Assembly: GCA_964035575.1 (NCBI GenBank)
Contig: OZ037849.1
Coordinates: 1,550,001 to 1,614,000, forward strand
Source of the DNA: Rhynchopus sp. YZ270_cl-10
Taxonomy: Eukaryota; Euglenozoa; Diplonemea; Diplonemida; Diplonemidae
Reading direction: 5' to 3'
DNA: 64,000 nucleotides
Part shown: one piece after another, positions 9,832-19,735 of the stretch
How the letters are laid out: each line of letters begins with the position of its first letter
How positions within the stretch are numbered: position 1 is the first letter of the stretch
Program-made: the position numbers and the translations under genes
The notes under the pieces: model-generated
The model's database searches: none
Seen by the model: the letters and a program-made list of their open reading frames with translations, nothing else
Told to the model about the DNA's origin: nothing

Positions 9832-11958
9832 ATGTCGAGGGAGACGTTCCTCGAGCGGATGTACTCCCGTTCTGGTGCAGCTAGCAGTGCGGAGTGCTAC
9901 CAGCGACGCCTGCTCACGTTGGTGGCGGGCATACAGTTTACAGCAGCAACACCAATGCTGATGACGGCTGCGTTTGCGAGAACGGGTGCGAACATGGCGT
10001 TGGCAGCGTCCATTTCTATGGTCAGTCCACTAGCGCTCTTTGTCTACATGTGCACAGGGCGGGAAGTCACGCGTGCAGGCATCGTGGTGTTCCTCTATGC
10101 AATGGGTGTGTCGATTTTCTTGAACGACCTTGAGACACGTCTTGTGTCAAAGACTGCGTACCCCATGCTCGTCATTGTCGTGGACCTGCTGCTTGTGTTG
10201 CAGGTTGGCGAGCGCTTCACGCTGATCTTTGTTGTTGTCTCTGTGATGTGGATCCTACTCCTGTTTGCAGAGAGTGTGTTCAGGATGGGGCTGTATGACA
10301 TAGCCTGGCTGCGGGGGCAGAGCGCACGACGTGAGTTCTACGACGACCTAGTCTCCTGTGCAACGCTGCCTTGCCCCAGCCCCTTTGCTTCTGAAGCCTT
10401 CCTGCTCCTTGGCTTGACGGTCTTCATTGTCGACTTCATCGCGACACGTGCCTTCGCTCGCCAAGTACTGAAGGAGCAGGCATCAATGGAGAAGACAATA
10501 GAGGCAGTGCAGGAGATTGCGTCGTTGCTCGCAAAGTACGACGTGGAAGGTGTGGCACGCATGCTCAAGATGCGTGAGGCGGAGCTCCCCGAGCAGATGT
10601 ACGAGACGCTGCAGACAATGGAGCGGAACCTGCGTATGTACCGGCCGTACCTCCCTGCTGCGCTGTTTGAGGAGATGGAGGAGCAGGACGGGATACAACA
10701 CCAACCTCACCAACCTGCTTCTGTGGCACCACCTGGTCTGGCCAGCGATACAGCAACACTCGTGTTCACAGACATACGTGCATCAACATCGATCTGGGAA
10801 CATGCACCTGAAGGGATGCGTGCTGGGCTGAAGATCCACAACACTGTGATACGCGAGGCCATGCAGAGGTTTGGTGGGTACGAAGTCAAAACCATCGGCG
10901 ATTCCTTCATGGTTGCCTTCACATCAACACAGGACGGGGTGAACTTCGGTCTGCGTGTGCACGAACTCCTGCGTGAAGCTGTCTGGCCTGATTCACTACT
11001 TGAGGATGCACCAATCTGTGCTGAACAGGGATCACTTTGGGGAGGACTGACTGTGCGCATTGGTGTGAACACAGGCCCTGTGACTGTGGAAGAGAACGCA
11101 CTGACGGGACGGACAGACTACTTTGGCCACACAGTGAACGTTGCTGCCCGCCTTGAGAGCACATGCAAGCCTGGTGCTGTTGCCATCCCCTCTGACCTGT
11201 ACACATCTGAGTGCAGGTCTTGCTCTGCTGTTGTTGGGGATGCGGAGGCACTGGACTTGAAGGGTGTGTCTGGGTCAACGTTTGTGTGTTGTGTGTGGCC
11301 TTTGTCACTTGCGGGTCGCAAGCACAGTCCCCTCAAAGAACCTTCTGGAATGCTGAAGGGTGCACATGGTGTCGATGTGCAAGATTCCGACAGTGCGACC
11401 AGCAACTCGCTGTGTGCTGACAACTACACCACATCACTTCCGTTTGAGGCAACTGTTGGCACTGTGCATCTTGCCGTTGGTGACGAGTGCGACCCTTCAG
11501 CACTGCACAACCTGAGCCTTGCCCTGACGACCCTCACAGTGGCACTGGACCAGAACGGTGGGACCTTGGTGACGCTGCTTGGGAGCCGTGTCTGTGTTGG
11601 GTGGAACCTGACCCGGCCAGCACCTGCACACATGGAGAACGCAGTGCGCTTTGCACAACGCCTTTTGGGGACTGCAGTGCTGTCTGGTGCAGGGCTTGTG
11701 ACGGGTTCGGTGCAACACGGAGATGTTGGTGCTCGGAAGCAACGCTTTGTGACTGTGATGGGGCAGACTGTGTACCGGAGCTGGGCGCTGTGCGACACGG
11801 CACGGGAGGGGAGGCAGTGTTTGTACGAACCTCCGTTCGGGACTGTGCTTCCTGCTGCGTTGAAGTCTGCACTGCAGGCTGAGGGCAAAGCACATGATGG
11901 GTTGTACCAGGTCCTTGCGATGGGGAGTAGCTTTTGTGATGATATGGAGAAGACGTGA
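9832..11958 (+). CDS. Type A cyclase with strongly divergent N-terminal half
   Basis: 708 residues from the ATG at 9832 (MSRETFLERMYS); an in-frame GTG or upstream codon is possible but less likely. The first 270 residues keep the six-span plan and the position of the two outer-loop cysteines (SCATLPCP), but most residues differ from all other copies. From the EEMEEQ stretch onward the protein is nearly identical to copy 2, including every catalytic residue and the degenerate second domain. Such an abrupt change in divergence points to recombination or gene conversion of the 3' half. It lies between a standard type A gene and the surface-protein gene and has the A-type stop context but an altered 3' flank. 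Confidence 0.88.
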   Translation: MSRETFLERMYSRSGAASSAECYQRRLLTLVAGIQFTAATPMLMTAAFARTGANMALAASISMVSPLALFVYMCTGREVTRAGIVVFLYAMGVSIFLNDLETRLVSKTAYPMLVIVVDLLLVLQVGERFTLIFVVVSVMWILLLFAESVFRMGLYDIAWLRGQSARREFYDDLVSCATLPCPSPFASEAFLLLGLTVFIVDFIATRAFARQVLKEQASMEKTIEAVQEIASLLAKYDVEGVARMLKMREAELPEQMYETLQTMERNLRMYRPYLPAALFEEMEEQDGIQHQPHQPASVAPPGLASDTATLVFTDIRASTSIWEHAPEGMRAGLKIHNTVIREAMQRFGGYEVKTIGDSFMVAFTSTQDGVNFGLRVHELLREAVWPDSLLEDAPICAEQGSLWGGLTVRIGVNTGPVTVEENALTGRTDYFGHTVNVAARLESTCKPGAVAIPSDLYTSECRSCSAVVGDAEALDLKGVSGSTFVCCVWPLSLAGRKHSPLKEPSGMLKGAHGVDVQDSDSATSNSLCADNYTTSLPFEATVGTVHLAVGDECDPSALHNLSLALTTLTVALDQNGGTLVTLLGSRVCVGWNLTRPAPAHMENAVRFAQRLLGTAVLSGAGLVTGSVQHGDVGARKQRFVTVMGQTVYRSWALCDTAREGRQCLYEPPFGTVLPAALKSALQAEGKAHDGLYQVLAMGSSFCDDMEKT

Positions 11959-12139
11959 TATGCATGTTGTCACAATTTCCATTGTGCACGTACACCTTCG
12001 ATACTCAAAGCATTGTACTCAAAAATACATGTCGCGTAACGAGTTGTCTTGTTGTCGTTCCTCTCCCTCTCCCACCCTCTACACACTTGAATGCAGTTTC
12101 TTTCCTCAAAAGTAAAAATAATACAAAACACACAAAGAT

Positions 12140-13075
12140 ATGTCACGTCTTGCCTCGCTAGCGCTTCTCTGCTGTGCCTCGAGCGCGTCAGGCCAAACAC
12201 AGCTCTCGTCTGGCGTTGCCACTAGCATCGAACTCATTGTCCCCCCCGAGCACACGTTCCTCAAGGATTTGACACTCCGGACGACGTCTGCCGTGCCCGG
12301 AGGCTGTGCCGGTGGAGCCTTCGTCTACAAGGTGAAGAACACACTCACCCTCTTCAAGGGCACCCCTTACGGGAAGGAGCACGAAGAGCTCAGCAACGAC
12401 CTGGTGATCAAGGAGGGGCAGGTGAAGGCAGGGGACGTGCCTGTGGGCGGTGCGTCGAAGTGGACCATCGCGGTGGGCTTCAACGTGACAACACCAACAT
12501 CGTTTGCGGTGACACTGACGGCACCGTGCGACATTGTGCTGGAGGTGGTGCCGGAGTGGTACGTGCTGAATGCTTTTGCAGGGGCGTCGAGTGTGTCACC
12601 TAGAATCTCCGTTTCAGACTCGCAGACGGTCATCTTCGGAATCCCCTCACGCACATCTGGGTACGCCTTCGTCCAGTCTGTGTGGATGACTGCGGTGGCC
12701 GACGGGGTTGGCTGCACTGAGCTGCTCCCGGAGTACCACATTCTGTACACGACGCCATCCGACACAGGCATGTACACCTTCAGGGACTCCTGTCTGGGGT
12801 GCGCTGCGGGCTCCAGGACGACTTGGTACCCGGTGATGGGAGCGCAGAGCACGAAGATGGAGTTCCAGCTGACGACGTCGGATCTGGCCGGGTGCACGAC
12901 TGCACCTGTCCTTGAGAGTGGTGTGTTTGTGATGTACATCGATGAAGACAAGGGGGTGGTGGCAGAGGTGCACGTGCCCGAAGCATCTGACACAGCGGCG
13001 CCGTCATCAGGTAGTGTACCTGCATCGCCCCTGGCAGCACTGCTTATTGCCGCAGCTGTTCTGCTGGTGGTTTGA
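12140..13075 (+). CDS. Secreted, probably GPI-anchored surface protein
   Basis: 311 residues. A signal peptide is visible at 1-18 with likely cleavage after SSASG. The C-terminus has small residues (SSGSVPAS) followed by a hydrophobic end, PLAALLIAAAVLLVV, with no cytosolic tail, the usual shape of a GPI-attachment signal. The middle is about 270 residues of beta-prone sequence with several cysteines (GGCAGG, APCDIV, GCTELL, DSCLGCAA, AGCTTA) and one NVT glycosylation site. I do not recognise the family. The codon usage is GC-rich like the unknown gene at the left edge and unlike the AT-rich spacers. It is the only gene of this kind in the array; a cell-surface or adhesion role is inference. 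Confidence 0.75.
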   Translation: MSRLASLALLCCASSASGQTQLSSGVATSIELIVPPEHTFLKDLTLRTTSAVPGGCAGGAFVYKVKNTLTLFKGTPYGKEHEELSNDLVIKEGQVKAGDVPVGGASKWTIAVGFNVTTPTSFAVTLTAPCDIVLEVVPEWYVLNAFAGASSVSPRISVSDSQTVIFGIPSRTSGYAFVQSVWMTAVADGVGCTELLPEYHILYTTPSDTGMYTFRDSCLGCAAGSRTTWYPVMGAQSTKMEFQLTTSDLAGCTTAPVLESGVFVMYIDEDKGVVAEVHVPEASDTAAPSSGSVPASPLAALLIAAAVLLVV

Positions 13076-14419
13076 TCTAATCATTGCTGTCGAGCTTTGT
13101 GCGTTTTGCTCTTCTTTCTCTCATTTGTACGAAGCATTTTGCAAACAAAATCACACTATTGGTGTTAAAGTTACTTCTTTTCTTTGGACCTTTCAAGCGC
13201 TTTTGTGTGTTTTGAACTATTCTTGTCATTGTGTCTGACCTCCTTCTTTGGTAGCAAATATGCTTCCACGTTCTTTCTATTGAAGTGCCCGCAGAATAGT
13301 TCTGGATGTTCAAGGATATTCGTTATAAAAGCCTTTTTTCCCCTTTTTGCCACGGTCAGGCCAGCTTATTTGTTGTTAGCTGCCACACCCTGGGGTGAGG
13401 TGTTTAGCCTGTGACGACCCTGAGAGGCTGCATTGCTTTTGCAACCATGCTTTCCCTTTGCCTCCACGTCTCCTGTTGACAGACCCTCTGAAGTAAGGTG
13501 AGTTCTGTCGCACCCAAGGCCGCACATCCTGCAAGTTGTGTAGTCAATTTTCTTGCTGTTTTGTTTTTGTTGGAAACGCCATCCGATACAACAAACTGAG
13601 CCTTGAGCAGGCACTGGTACGACCCAGGTCTGTTCGTTTTGTCTTCTCATGCATGTATCGTTGTGTTTCATTTCCTGGACCAGCGAAGTCCATTTTCACC
13701 TCTTTTTACAACTTCAATTCTTATTTAGTAAGTGCCTAGCAGGAAGAACACTCACAGTTTATTTCAAAAGATGAACTGCTTATTGTGTCTTTCAAGCGGT
13801 GTATACGAAACAAAAGTTCGACAAATACTTTTCACTCTGCTTTCCCATGTCCACAACCTTTGTACAGAACACTACAACCATCTCGTCTGCTTGTAGGATC
13901 TTCAGACGAAGAGCCAGACTGCGAGACGATGGTCTTCTCCCTTAGTCTCCGCACGACGGACACCTCTCTAACAAGACTTACGAACCCGCAAATTTGCAGT
14001 TCAGAAATGTAGACTCGTCTCGTCGGGTCTCTTGTTTACAGGACTGCCACTTGGATAAACGGAGCGATGTTGCTGTCGAACGACATTGTTGCTATCCGTT
14101 TAAGCATTGTGCGTGTGCTACAGGGTCACAGCTCTTGCACCGTGAATTTGAGAACAACCATTCTTGCGGCCCCGCAATCAGCAGCTGTGGCATGGTGATG
14201 TATTGCAGGGATAAGGATGTTGTGATTGTCGACATCACACCTGCTTTGAACCCATTTCCACAAGCCAGCTCTCGTAGGGCAATGGGGACCGCGCCGTTCC
14301 GCTGTGGTTTTGGCACACACGAATCACAACTGCCCGTCGTGGTGTGGGATGGTGGGAGGAACTCTAACTCTTTCAAGCGCGGAAGTGTTATCACATAGCG
14401 TTGCACCTGTTCTCCTGAT
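13076..14419. other. Intergenic region, no gene seen
   Basis: About 1.3 kb with only short overlapping open frames on both strands, none with a recognisable product. Composition is more balanced than in the 1.9-4.4 kb spacer. No repeat or RNA gene was recognised. Confidence 0.5.
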
Positions 14420-14548
14420 ATGTCCGACCAATCCAAATCACACAAACGTTTTGCCCAGTCGGTGTCCAGTTTTTGTTCAGATTCATGTTTTGCGTACTCA
14501 AACAACAACCATTACAATCTTACACACAGGACATACACAAGGGTACAC

Positions 14549-16696
14549 ATGGGGATGATGCAGTATCTGAAAGGCGTGCTCTCCTTGGACGGGACACTTG
14601 GCAAGAAAGATGCAGAGCGACGTACGCGGTTTTTCATCTGCTTAACTGCTGCTCTGTGCGGCACTCTTATAAGCTTCAGCTTTTCAGTGCATTCGCAGAA
14701 GCCTGTGTCCCGGGCAGGCACTGCGCTAGTTATCATTGGCTTCTTGATTGGGATGGGTCCCGTGCTCTGTAAGGTTCCATTGCACACGGGGATTGTTGTG
14801 TGCACGCTGTATACAGCTGCATCCGGCATTCTGCTGTGGGATTTGGAAGCGCGTACCTTATCGAATGACCGCTGGGCCCTTATGATCCTCATCATCGATA
14901 CATTGCTTGTGATGCGCGTACCCACGTTCTACACCTCAGGTCTCGTGGGGTTTGTGGTACTGTGGTTGGTGGTGCTTGGTGCTGAGGAGAGCTTCAGGTT
15001 CGGTCTGTACGACCTTCCCGGGTTGCCACCTCAGGAGGGTGAGTACGGAAGGGAGTACTATCACAACAAGGCACACGAGTGTGGGACGTTGCCGTGTCCA
15101 ATATCCTTTCCTTCACGTAACCTCATCGTTGGTGTATGTGTGTTTATTATCGATTTCGTCACCACACGTGGTTTCGCACGTGAGGTTCTGAAGGAGCAGG
15201 CATCAATGGAGAAGACAATCAACGCTGTGCAGGAGATTGCGTCGTTGCTCGCAAAGTACGACGTGGAAGGTGTGGCACGGATGCTTGCGGCACGTGGCTC
15301 AGAGCTGCCTGAGGAGATGTACGAGACGCTGCAGACAATGGAGCAGAACCTGCGCCGCTACAAGCCCTACCTCCCTGCTGCGCTGTTTGAGGAGATGGAG
15401 GAGGAGGAGAGGCGACAGAGCTGTGTTCCTGAGCACATGTCTGTGGCACCACCCGGGGTGGAAACTGAAATAGCAACCATCGTGTTCACAGACATACGTG
15501 CATCAACATCGATCTGGGAACATGCACCTGAAGGGATGCGTGCTGGGCTGAAGATCCACAACACTGTGATACGCGAGGTGATGCAGATGTTTGGTGGGTA
15601 CGAAGTCAAAACCATCGGCGATTCCTTCATGGTTGCCTTCACATCAACACAGGACGGGGTGAACTTCGGTCTGCGTGTGCACGAACTCCTGCGTGAAGCT
15701 GTCTGGCCTGATTCACTACTTGAGGATGCACCAATCTGTGCTGAACAGGGACCACTTTGGGGAGGACTGACTGTGCGCATTGGTGTGAACACAGGCCCTG
15801 TGACTGTGGAGGAGAACGCACTGACGGGACGGACAGACTACTTTGGCCACACAGTGAACGTTGCTGCACGCCTTGAGAGCACATGCAAGCCTGGTGCTGT
15901 TGCCATCCCCTCTGACCTGTACACATCTGAGTGCAGGTCTTGCTCTGCTGTTGTTGGGGATGCGGAGGCACTGGACTTGAAGGGTGTGTCTGGGACAACA
16001 TTTGTGTGTTGTGTGTGGCCTTTGTCACTTGCGGGTCGCAAACACAGTCCCCTCAACGAACCTTCTGGAATGCTGAAAGGGCCATCCGTTCGTGAGTCGG
16101 TGGCGTCCCTCAGCTTGAGATCGAACTCAAGTTCTGTTTTGGGTCACACCATGTCTGGTTACGGCAACACTGCGACACTTCCCTTTGAGGCAACTGTTGG
16201 CACTGTGCATCTTGCTGGAGATGAGGAATGTGACCACACGCTTCGCAAACTGAGCCTTGCCCTGACGACCCTCACAGTCGTACTGGACCAGAACGGTGGG
16301 ACCTTGGTGACGCTGCTTGGGAGCCGTGTCTGTGTTGGGTGGAACCTGACCCGGCCAGCACCTGCACACATGGAGAACGCAGTGCGCTTTGCACAACGCC
16401 TTTTGGGGACTGCAGTGCTGTCTGGTGCAGGGCTTGTGACAGGTTCGGTGCAACACGGAGATGTTGGTGCTCGGAAGCAACGCTTTGTGACTGTGATGGG
16501 GCAGACTGTGTACCGGAGCTGGGCGCTGTGCGACACGGCACGGGAGGGGAGGCAGTGTTTGTACGAACCTCCGTTGGGGACTGTGCTTCCTGCTGCGTTG
16601 AAGCTGGCACTGCAGGCTGAGGGCAAAGCACATGATGGGTTGTACCAGGTCCTTGCGATGAGGAGTCGCTTGTGTGAAGTAAAGGAGAAGACGTGA
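14549..16696 (+). CDS. Type A membrane cyclase, copy 4
   Basis: 715 residues from the leader ATG. The frame extends 43 codons upstream, but this part reads spacer and leader and is not conserved between copies. It has the six-span module and an active-type first cyclase domain with the full residue set. The linker joining the two cyclase-like domains is unique here: serine-rich, with SVASLSLRSNSSSVLG. The pre-cyclase linker matches that of the first copy up to SVAPPG, then changes to VETEIAT, shared with the copy ending at 21850. These patches suggest a mosaic history. Membrane segments 1-2 closely resemble those of the gene at 57117 (SFSFSVHSQKPVSRAGTAL against SFIFSVHSQKSVSLAGTAL). Confidence 0.88.
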   Translation: MGMMQYLKGVLSLDGTLGKKDAERRTRFFICLTAALCGTLISFSFSVHSQKPVSRAGTALVIIGFLIGMGPVLCKVPLHTGIVVCTLYTAASGILLWDLEARTLSNDRWALMILIIDTLLVMRVPTFYTSGLVGFVVLWLVVLGAEESFRFGLYDLPGLPPQEGEYGREYYHNKAHECGTLPCPISFPSRNLIVGVCVFIIDFVTTRGFAREVLKEQASMEKTINAVQEIASLLAKYDVEGVARMLAARGSELPEEMYETLQTMEQNLRRYKPYLPAALFEEMEEEERRQSCVPEHMSVAPPGVETEIATIVFTDIRASTSIWEHAPEGMRAGLKIHNTVIREVMQMFGGYEVKTIGDSFMVAFTSTQDGVNFGLRVHELLREAVWPDSLLEDAPICAEQGPLWGGLTVRIGVNTGPVTVEENALTGRTDYFGHTVNVAARLESTCKPGAVAIPSDLYTSECRSCSAVVGDAEALDLKGVSGTTFVCCVWPLSLAGRKHSPLNEPSGMLKGPSVRESVASLSLRSNSSSVLGHTMSGYGNTATLPFEATVGTVHLAGDEECDHTLRKLSLALTTLTVVLDQNGGTLVTLLGSRVCVGWNLTRPAPAHMENAVRFAQRLLGTAVLSGAGLVTGSVQHGDVGARKQRFVTVMGQTVYRSWALCDTAREGRQCLYEPPLGTVLPAALKLALQAEGKAHDGLYQVLAMRSRLCEVKEKT

Positions 16697-16869
16697 GTGG
16701 TGTTGTGCCAATTTCCATTGTGCACTTGCACCTGCTCTGTTCTTGCTCGTGAGTGACACTACGTTTTATTTGGGACGTGATATTTGACACACCCTGGTGC
16801 AGCTTGGGGGGGTTAAATTAAAGAGACAGTGTTCTTTTCACAACACGGGTCGAATATGACAAAGGATTA

Positions 16870-16985
16870 GGAAATAGGGTTTTCATTTGTGGGTATGCCA
16901 TGTTCCCCTTGAGTACGCTTCCTCCCCCTCACACCGGAAGGGGTTGGGAGGCAGATATCAATGTCGAGGGAGACGTTCCTCACCC
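16870..16985 (+). pseudogene. Remnant of the 5' end of a divergent-type cyclase gene
   Basis: The flank segment with GTTTTCATTTGTGG, then ACACCGGAAGGGGTTGGG and ATGTCGAGGGAGACGTTCCT, matches the flank and first seven codons of the gene at 9832. The match stops after the seventh codon, at CACCCAAATCACACACACG, which instead resembles the spacer before the gene at 14549. This is a scar of replacement of one gene type by another. Confidence 0.7.
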
Positions 16986-17105
16986 AAATCACACACACGT
17001 TTTGCCGAGTCGGTGAATATGAGCATCCAGTTTTTTGTTCAGATTCATGTTTTGTGTACTCAACACCAGTATAATCTTACACACAGGACATACACAAGGG
17101 TACAC

Positions 17106-18887
17106 ATGGGGATGATGCAGTATCTGAAAGGCGTGTTTTCCTTGGACGGGACACTTAGCCATAACGAGACAAAACAACGTAAGCGTTTCTTCATCTGCGA
17201 AACTGTTGCACTGTGCAGCATTCTCTTCTGTTTAGTCTTTTCAGTTCATACGCAGGTGGCTGTGACACGGTCAGGTACAGCACTGATCACTATTGGCTGC
17301 TTAATTTCGATAGGTGCCGTGCTCTGCAAGGTTCCATTGCACACGAGGATTGTTGTGTGCTCGATGTACCTGACGGCATCCGGCATTCTGCTGTGGGATT
17401 TGGTCGCACGTACCAGATCTGAGGACCGCTGGGCAATCTTGATCGTTGTCATCGACGTACTGCTTGTGATGCGTGTGCCCACGTTCTACACCTTAGGTCT
17501 CGTGGGGTTTGTGGTGCTGTGGTTGTTGGTGCTTGGTGTTGAGGAGAGCTTCAGGTTTGGTTTGTATGACCTGCCCGGGTTGACGCCGCAGGAGGGTGAG
17601 TACGGAAGGGAGTACTATCACAACAAGGTTAGTGAGTGTGGCAAAATTCCGTGCCCACGTCCCTTCCCTCCTAGCAAAATGCTCTCAGGTCTGATTGTCT
17701 TTTTGATTGACTTCGTCATTACACGTGGTTTCTCACGTGACGTCCGAAAGGAGTAGGCATCAATGGAGCGGACGATCAACGCTGTGCAAGAGATCGCCTC
17801 GCTCCTGGCAGGATACGACGTGGAGAAGGTGGCGGAGCTGCTGGAGGAGCACAAACATGAGCTGCCTGAGGGGATGACGGTGGCACTGCGTGCGTTGGAG
17901 AAGAACCTGCGGTCGTACAAAGCGTACCTCCCACAGACGTGTCTGCTTGTGGATGAAACAGCTGATGAAGACAACGAAGACGACGAAATGAGTAATGCAG
18001 ACGTGCCAGTGTCGTCATGTTCAACTGCAAGCACTCATGACAGAATTGTTCGACACGTTGATTTGGTGCTCACGTCTGTGAAGGCGACTCTGCTGACGGT
18101 GAACATCAAAGACACGTTGCGTCTGGTGGATCAGGACAGTGCACACTTCTCCTCCTTCTTCACAACTCTTCTTCTGAAGACGTTGAAGGCAACAGAGTCA
18201 CACCGTGGGATGGTGGACGTGTTTGTGGGTGACAGGGTGCACTGCTCGTTCAACACGTCAAGGCAGTGTGCAAACCACGCCAGCTCAGCACTGCACACAG
18301 CAACGATGCTGTTCAGAGGTTTGAAGCTATCGCAGGTGAACATCGGTGTTGCAACAGGGAAGGTGCTGCGTGGTGACATGGGGTGTGACGTGATGCGCCG
18401 CTTCAGCATGGTGGGCACACTTGTGCGTGACGTGCATGGAATGGAACGTGCAGGACGTATCCTTGGCTGCGACGTGCTGTGCAACCGCCTCTGCTTCAGC
18501 GACGCTGAGTGCGAACACGAGATGCGCCTGATTCCGTGCAAGGTGGAAGTGTCTGCAACCTCCGACACACCTGAAGTGGTTGCCGAGCTTCTGCCTGGCA
18601 ACGAACAAGCCGATCCTGTGACTGTGGCGGAGGAATGGATGTACCAGATCGGGAAGAGCAGTGAGTGGGAGAACTACAACACAACAGTGCGGAAGTACCT
18701 GAAAGGCGATGTGTCTGCAGCAGCGGTTGAAGAGACTGCACAGGGTTGTCCTTGTGAACAGAGCCCTTTGAACGTGCATCCCTCGACAGTCAAGGGTGGG
18801 CTTCTGAGTGTGGCCTTGGCACGACCACTGGAGGGCACAGGGGATATGAAAATACAAACACTTACTGAACCGAAGAGTTTCTTCTGA
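17106..18887 (+). pseudogene. Type B pseudocyclase gene interrupted by one in-frame TAG
   Basis: The frame runs from the leader ATG to 18887 (593 codons) except for TAG at 17754-17756, codon 217, where all related genes have CAG (Gln of KEQ). A single C-to-T change explains it. Downstream the B-type linker, cyclase-like domain and tail are intact. The product would be cut just after membrane segment 6. An ATG follows immediately (codon 220), so a separate soluble 374-residue protein could be made if translation restarts. The KVAELLEEHKHELPEG linker and DDEMSNADV acidic stretch are typical of type B. Expression would decide between pseudogene and split gene. Confidence 0.8.
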
Positions 18888-19010
18888 ATGACTGCAAAGA
18901 CCTTCTGAGAAGTACATAATGAACGACCTTACGGTCTACCGAGACGATACACATTGTTGCTAAAGCACGCACATAGCTGTGGGAGTTGTCTTTTACAAGC
19001 CTCCACACTC
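18888..19010 (+). other. Type B-specific 3' flank
   Basis: After the stop comes ATGACTGCAAAGACC, AAGTACATAATGAACGACC, a short palindrome around GACCTTACGGTC, and TAGCTGTGGGAGTTGTC. Nearly the same block follows the B genes ending at 30056, 33814, 50693, 56481 and 61755 and the B fragment ending at 54029. It is absent after type A genes. It is a candidate 3' UTR or processing signal linked to the B-type 3' half. Confidence 0.65.
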
Positions 19011-19615
19011 CCAACCTCCTGCACTCCGCTAACAAAGCAACACAACTACACAACACATTACGTAGTGGACCAGGTGGTGTTTGTGGTCCACAATCGAGTG
19101 TTGATATCTGAAGCCATATTTTTGTTTCACGTGACATGACGTTTACCAATGTTATGGAAATCCTTAGTGTTTAAACGATTATTCGTGCTCTTAGCTCCTC
19201 CCACACTGCATCAGTGCTTCAAGTTAACCCAATTCGTCTGGGATAGCTTCTCTTACTCTGTGGGAAGCATTCAACATTTCAAAGTCTCCCTCCGCCTTCT
19301 TCACCCCGTACCTTTCACGTTTTTGTCTCATGTGCGGCAGAGCCACACTTTCCCGACAGGTAGAGATATACATGTCATTTCAACACAATGTCTCCCCAAG
19401 AGTGATTACCACGGGAGATGATCCACTTGCAGATGCACGTGGTCGGAGAGGTGCAGGTGCTGACCATGTGTGCGTTTCACCGCCTCCCTTTTTGTCTTTC
19501 TTGTCGTTGTTGCTCTGTGGGTGCATAAACACAATGTTATCAGCAAAATGAAACGTCGGAGTGCGACTTTAATTTTTCCGGGGGTGTGTATACACATCTA
19601 TGTTCATTATTGCAA
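19011..19615. other. Spacer with a shared flank repeat
   Basis: No gene is seen. The segment near 19190-19350 contains CACTGCATCAGTGCTTCAAG and AAGCATTCAACATTTCAAAG. The first part recurs near 57000 and the second near 23467-23530, where it has become the end of a truncated B gene. Confidence 0.5.
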
Positions 19616-19735
19616 ACGTGATTGTGTGCCCCCACTGTCCATACTCATCTGTGGACATGGTTGACACATTTGTCTGGAGGTGGTTTCGGGCTTCTTCAAC
19701 GCAATCTTACACACAGGACATACACAAGGGTACAC
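19616..19735 (+). promoter_or_regulatory. Conserved 120-bp upstream block
   Basis: A block beginning ACGTGATTGTGTGCCCCC, continuing through ATCTGTGGACATGG and TTTGTCTGGAGGTGGTTTC, and ending in the common leader precedes this gene. Related blocks lie at 22319, 28161, 34463 and 54561 and serve both A and B genes. It may hold the core expression signals, or simply be part of the unit that was duplicated. Confidence 0.5.

Noticed and set aside
13076-14419. Possible small genes on either strand between the surface-protein gene and the next cyclase
   Set aside because: Frames of up to about 138 codons overlap one another on both strands and show no conserved motif, signal peptide or repeat.
14420-14548. 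N-terminal extensions of cyclase genes reading LTHRTYTRVH before MGMMQ
   Set aside because: This is the conserved leader read in frame. In the copies at 4435, 48918 and 51362 the frame starts at or close to the ATG, so the extension is not general.
17754-17756. TAG read as glutamine (altered genetic code)
   Set aside because: Other genes in the window use TAG as a normal stop, and this is the only in-frame case among the host genes; a nonsense change is simpler.
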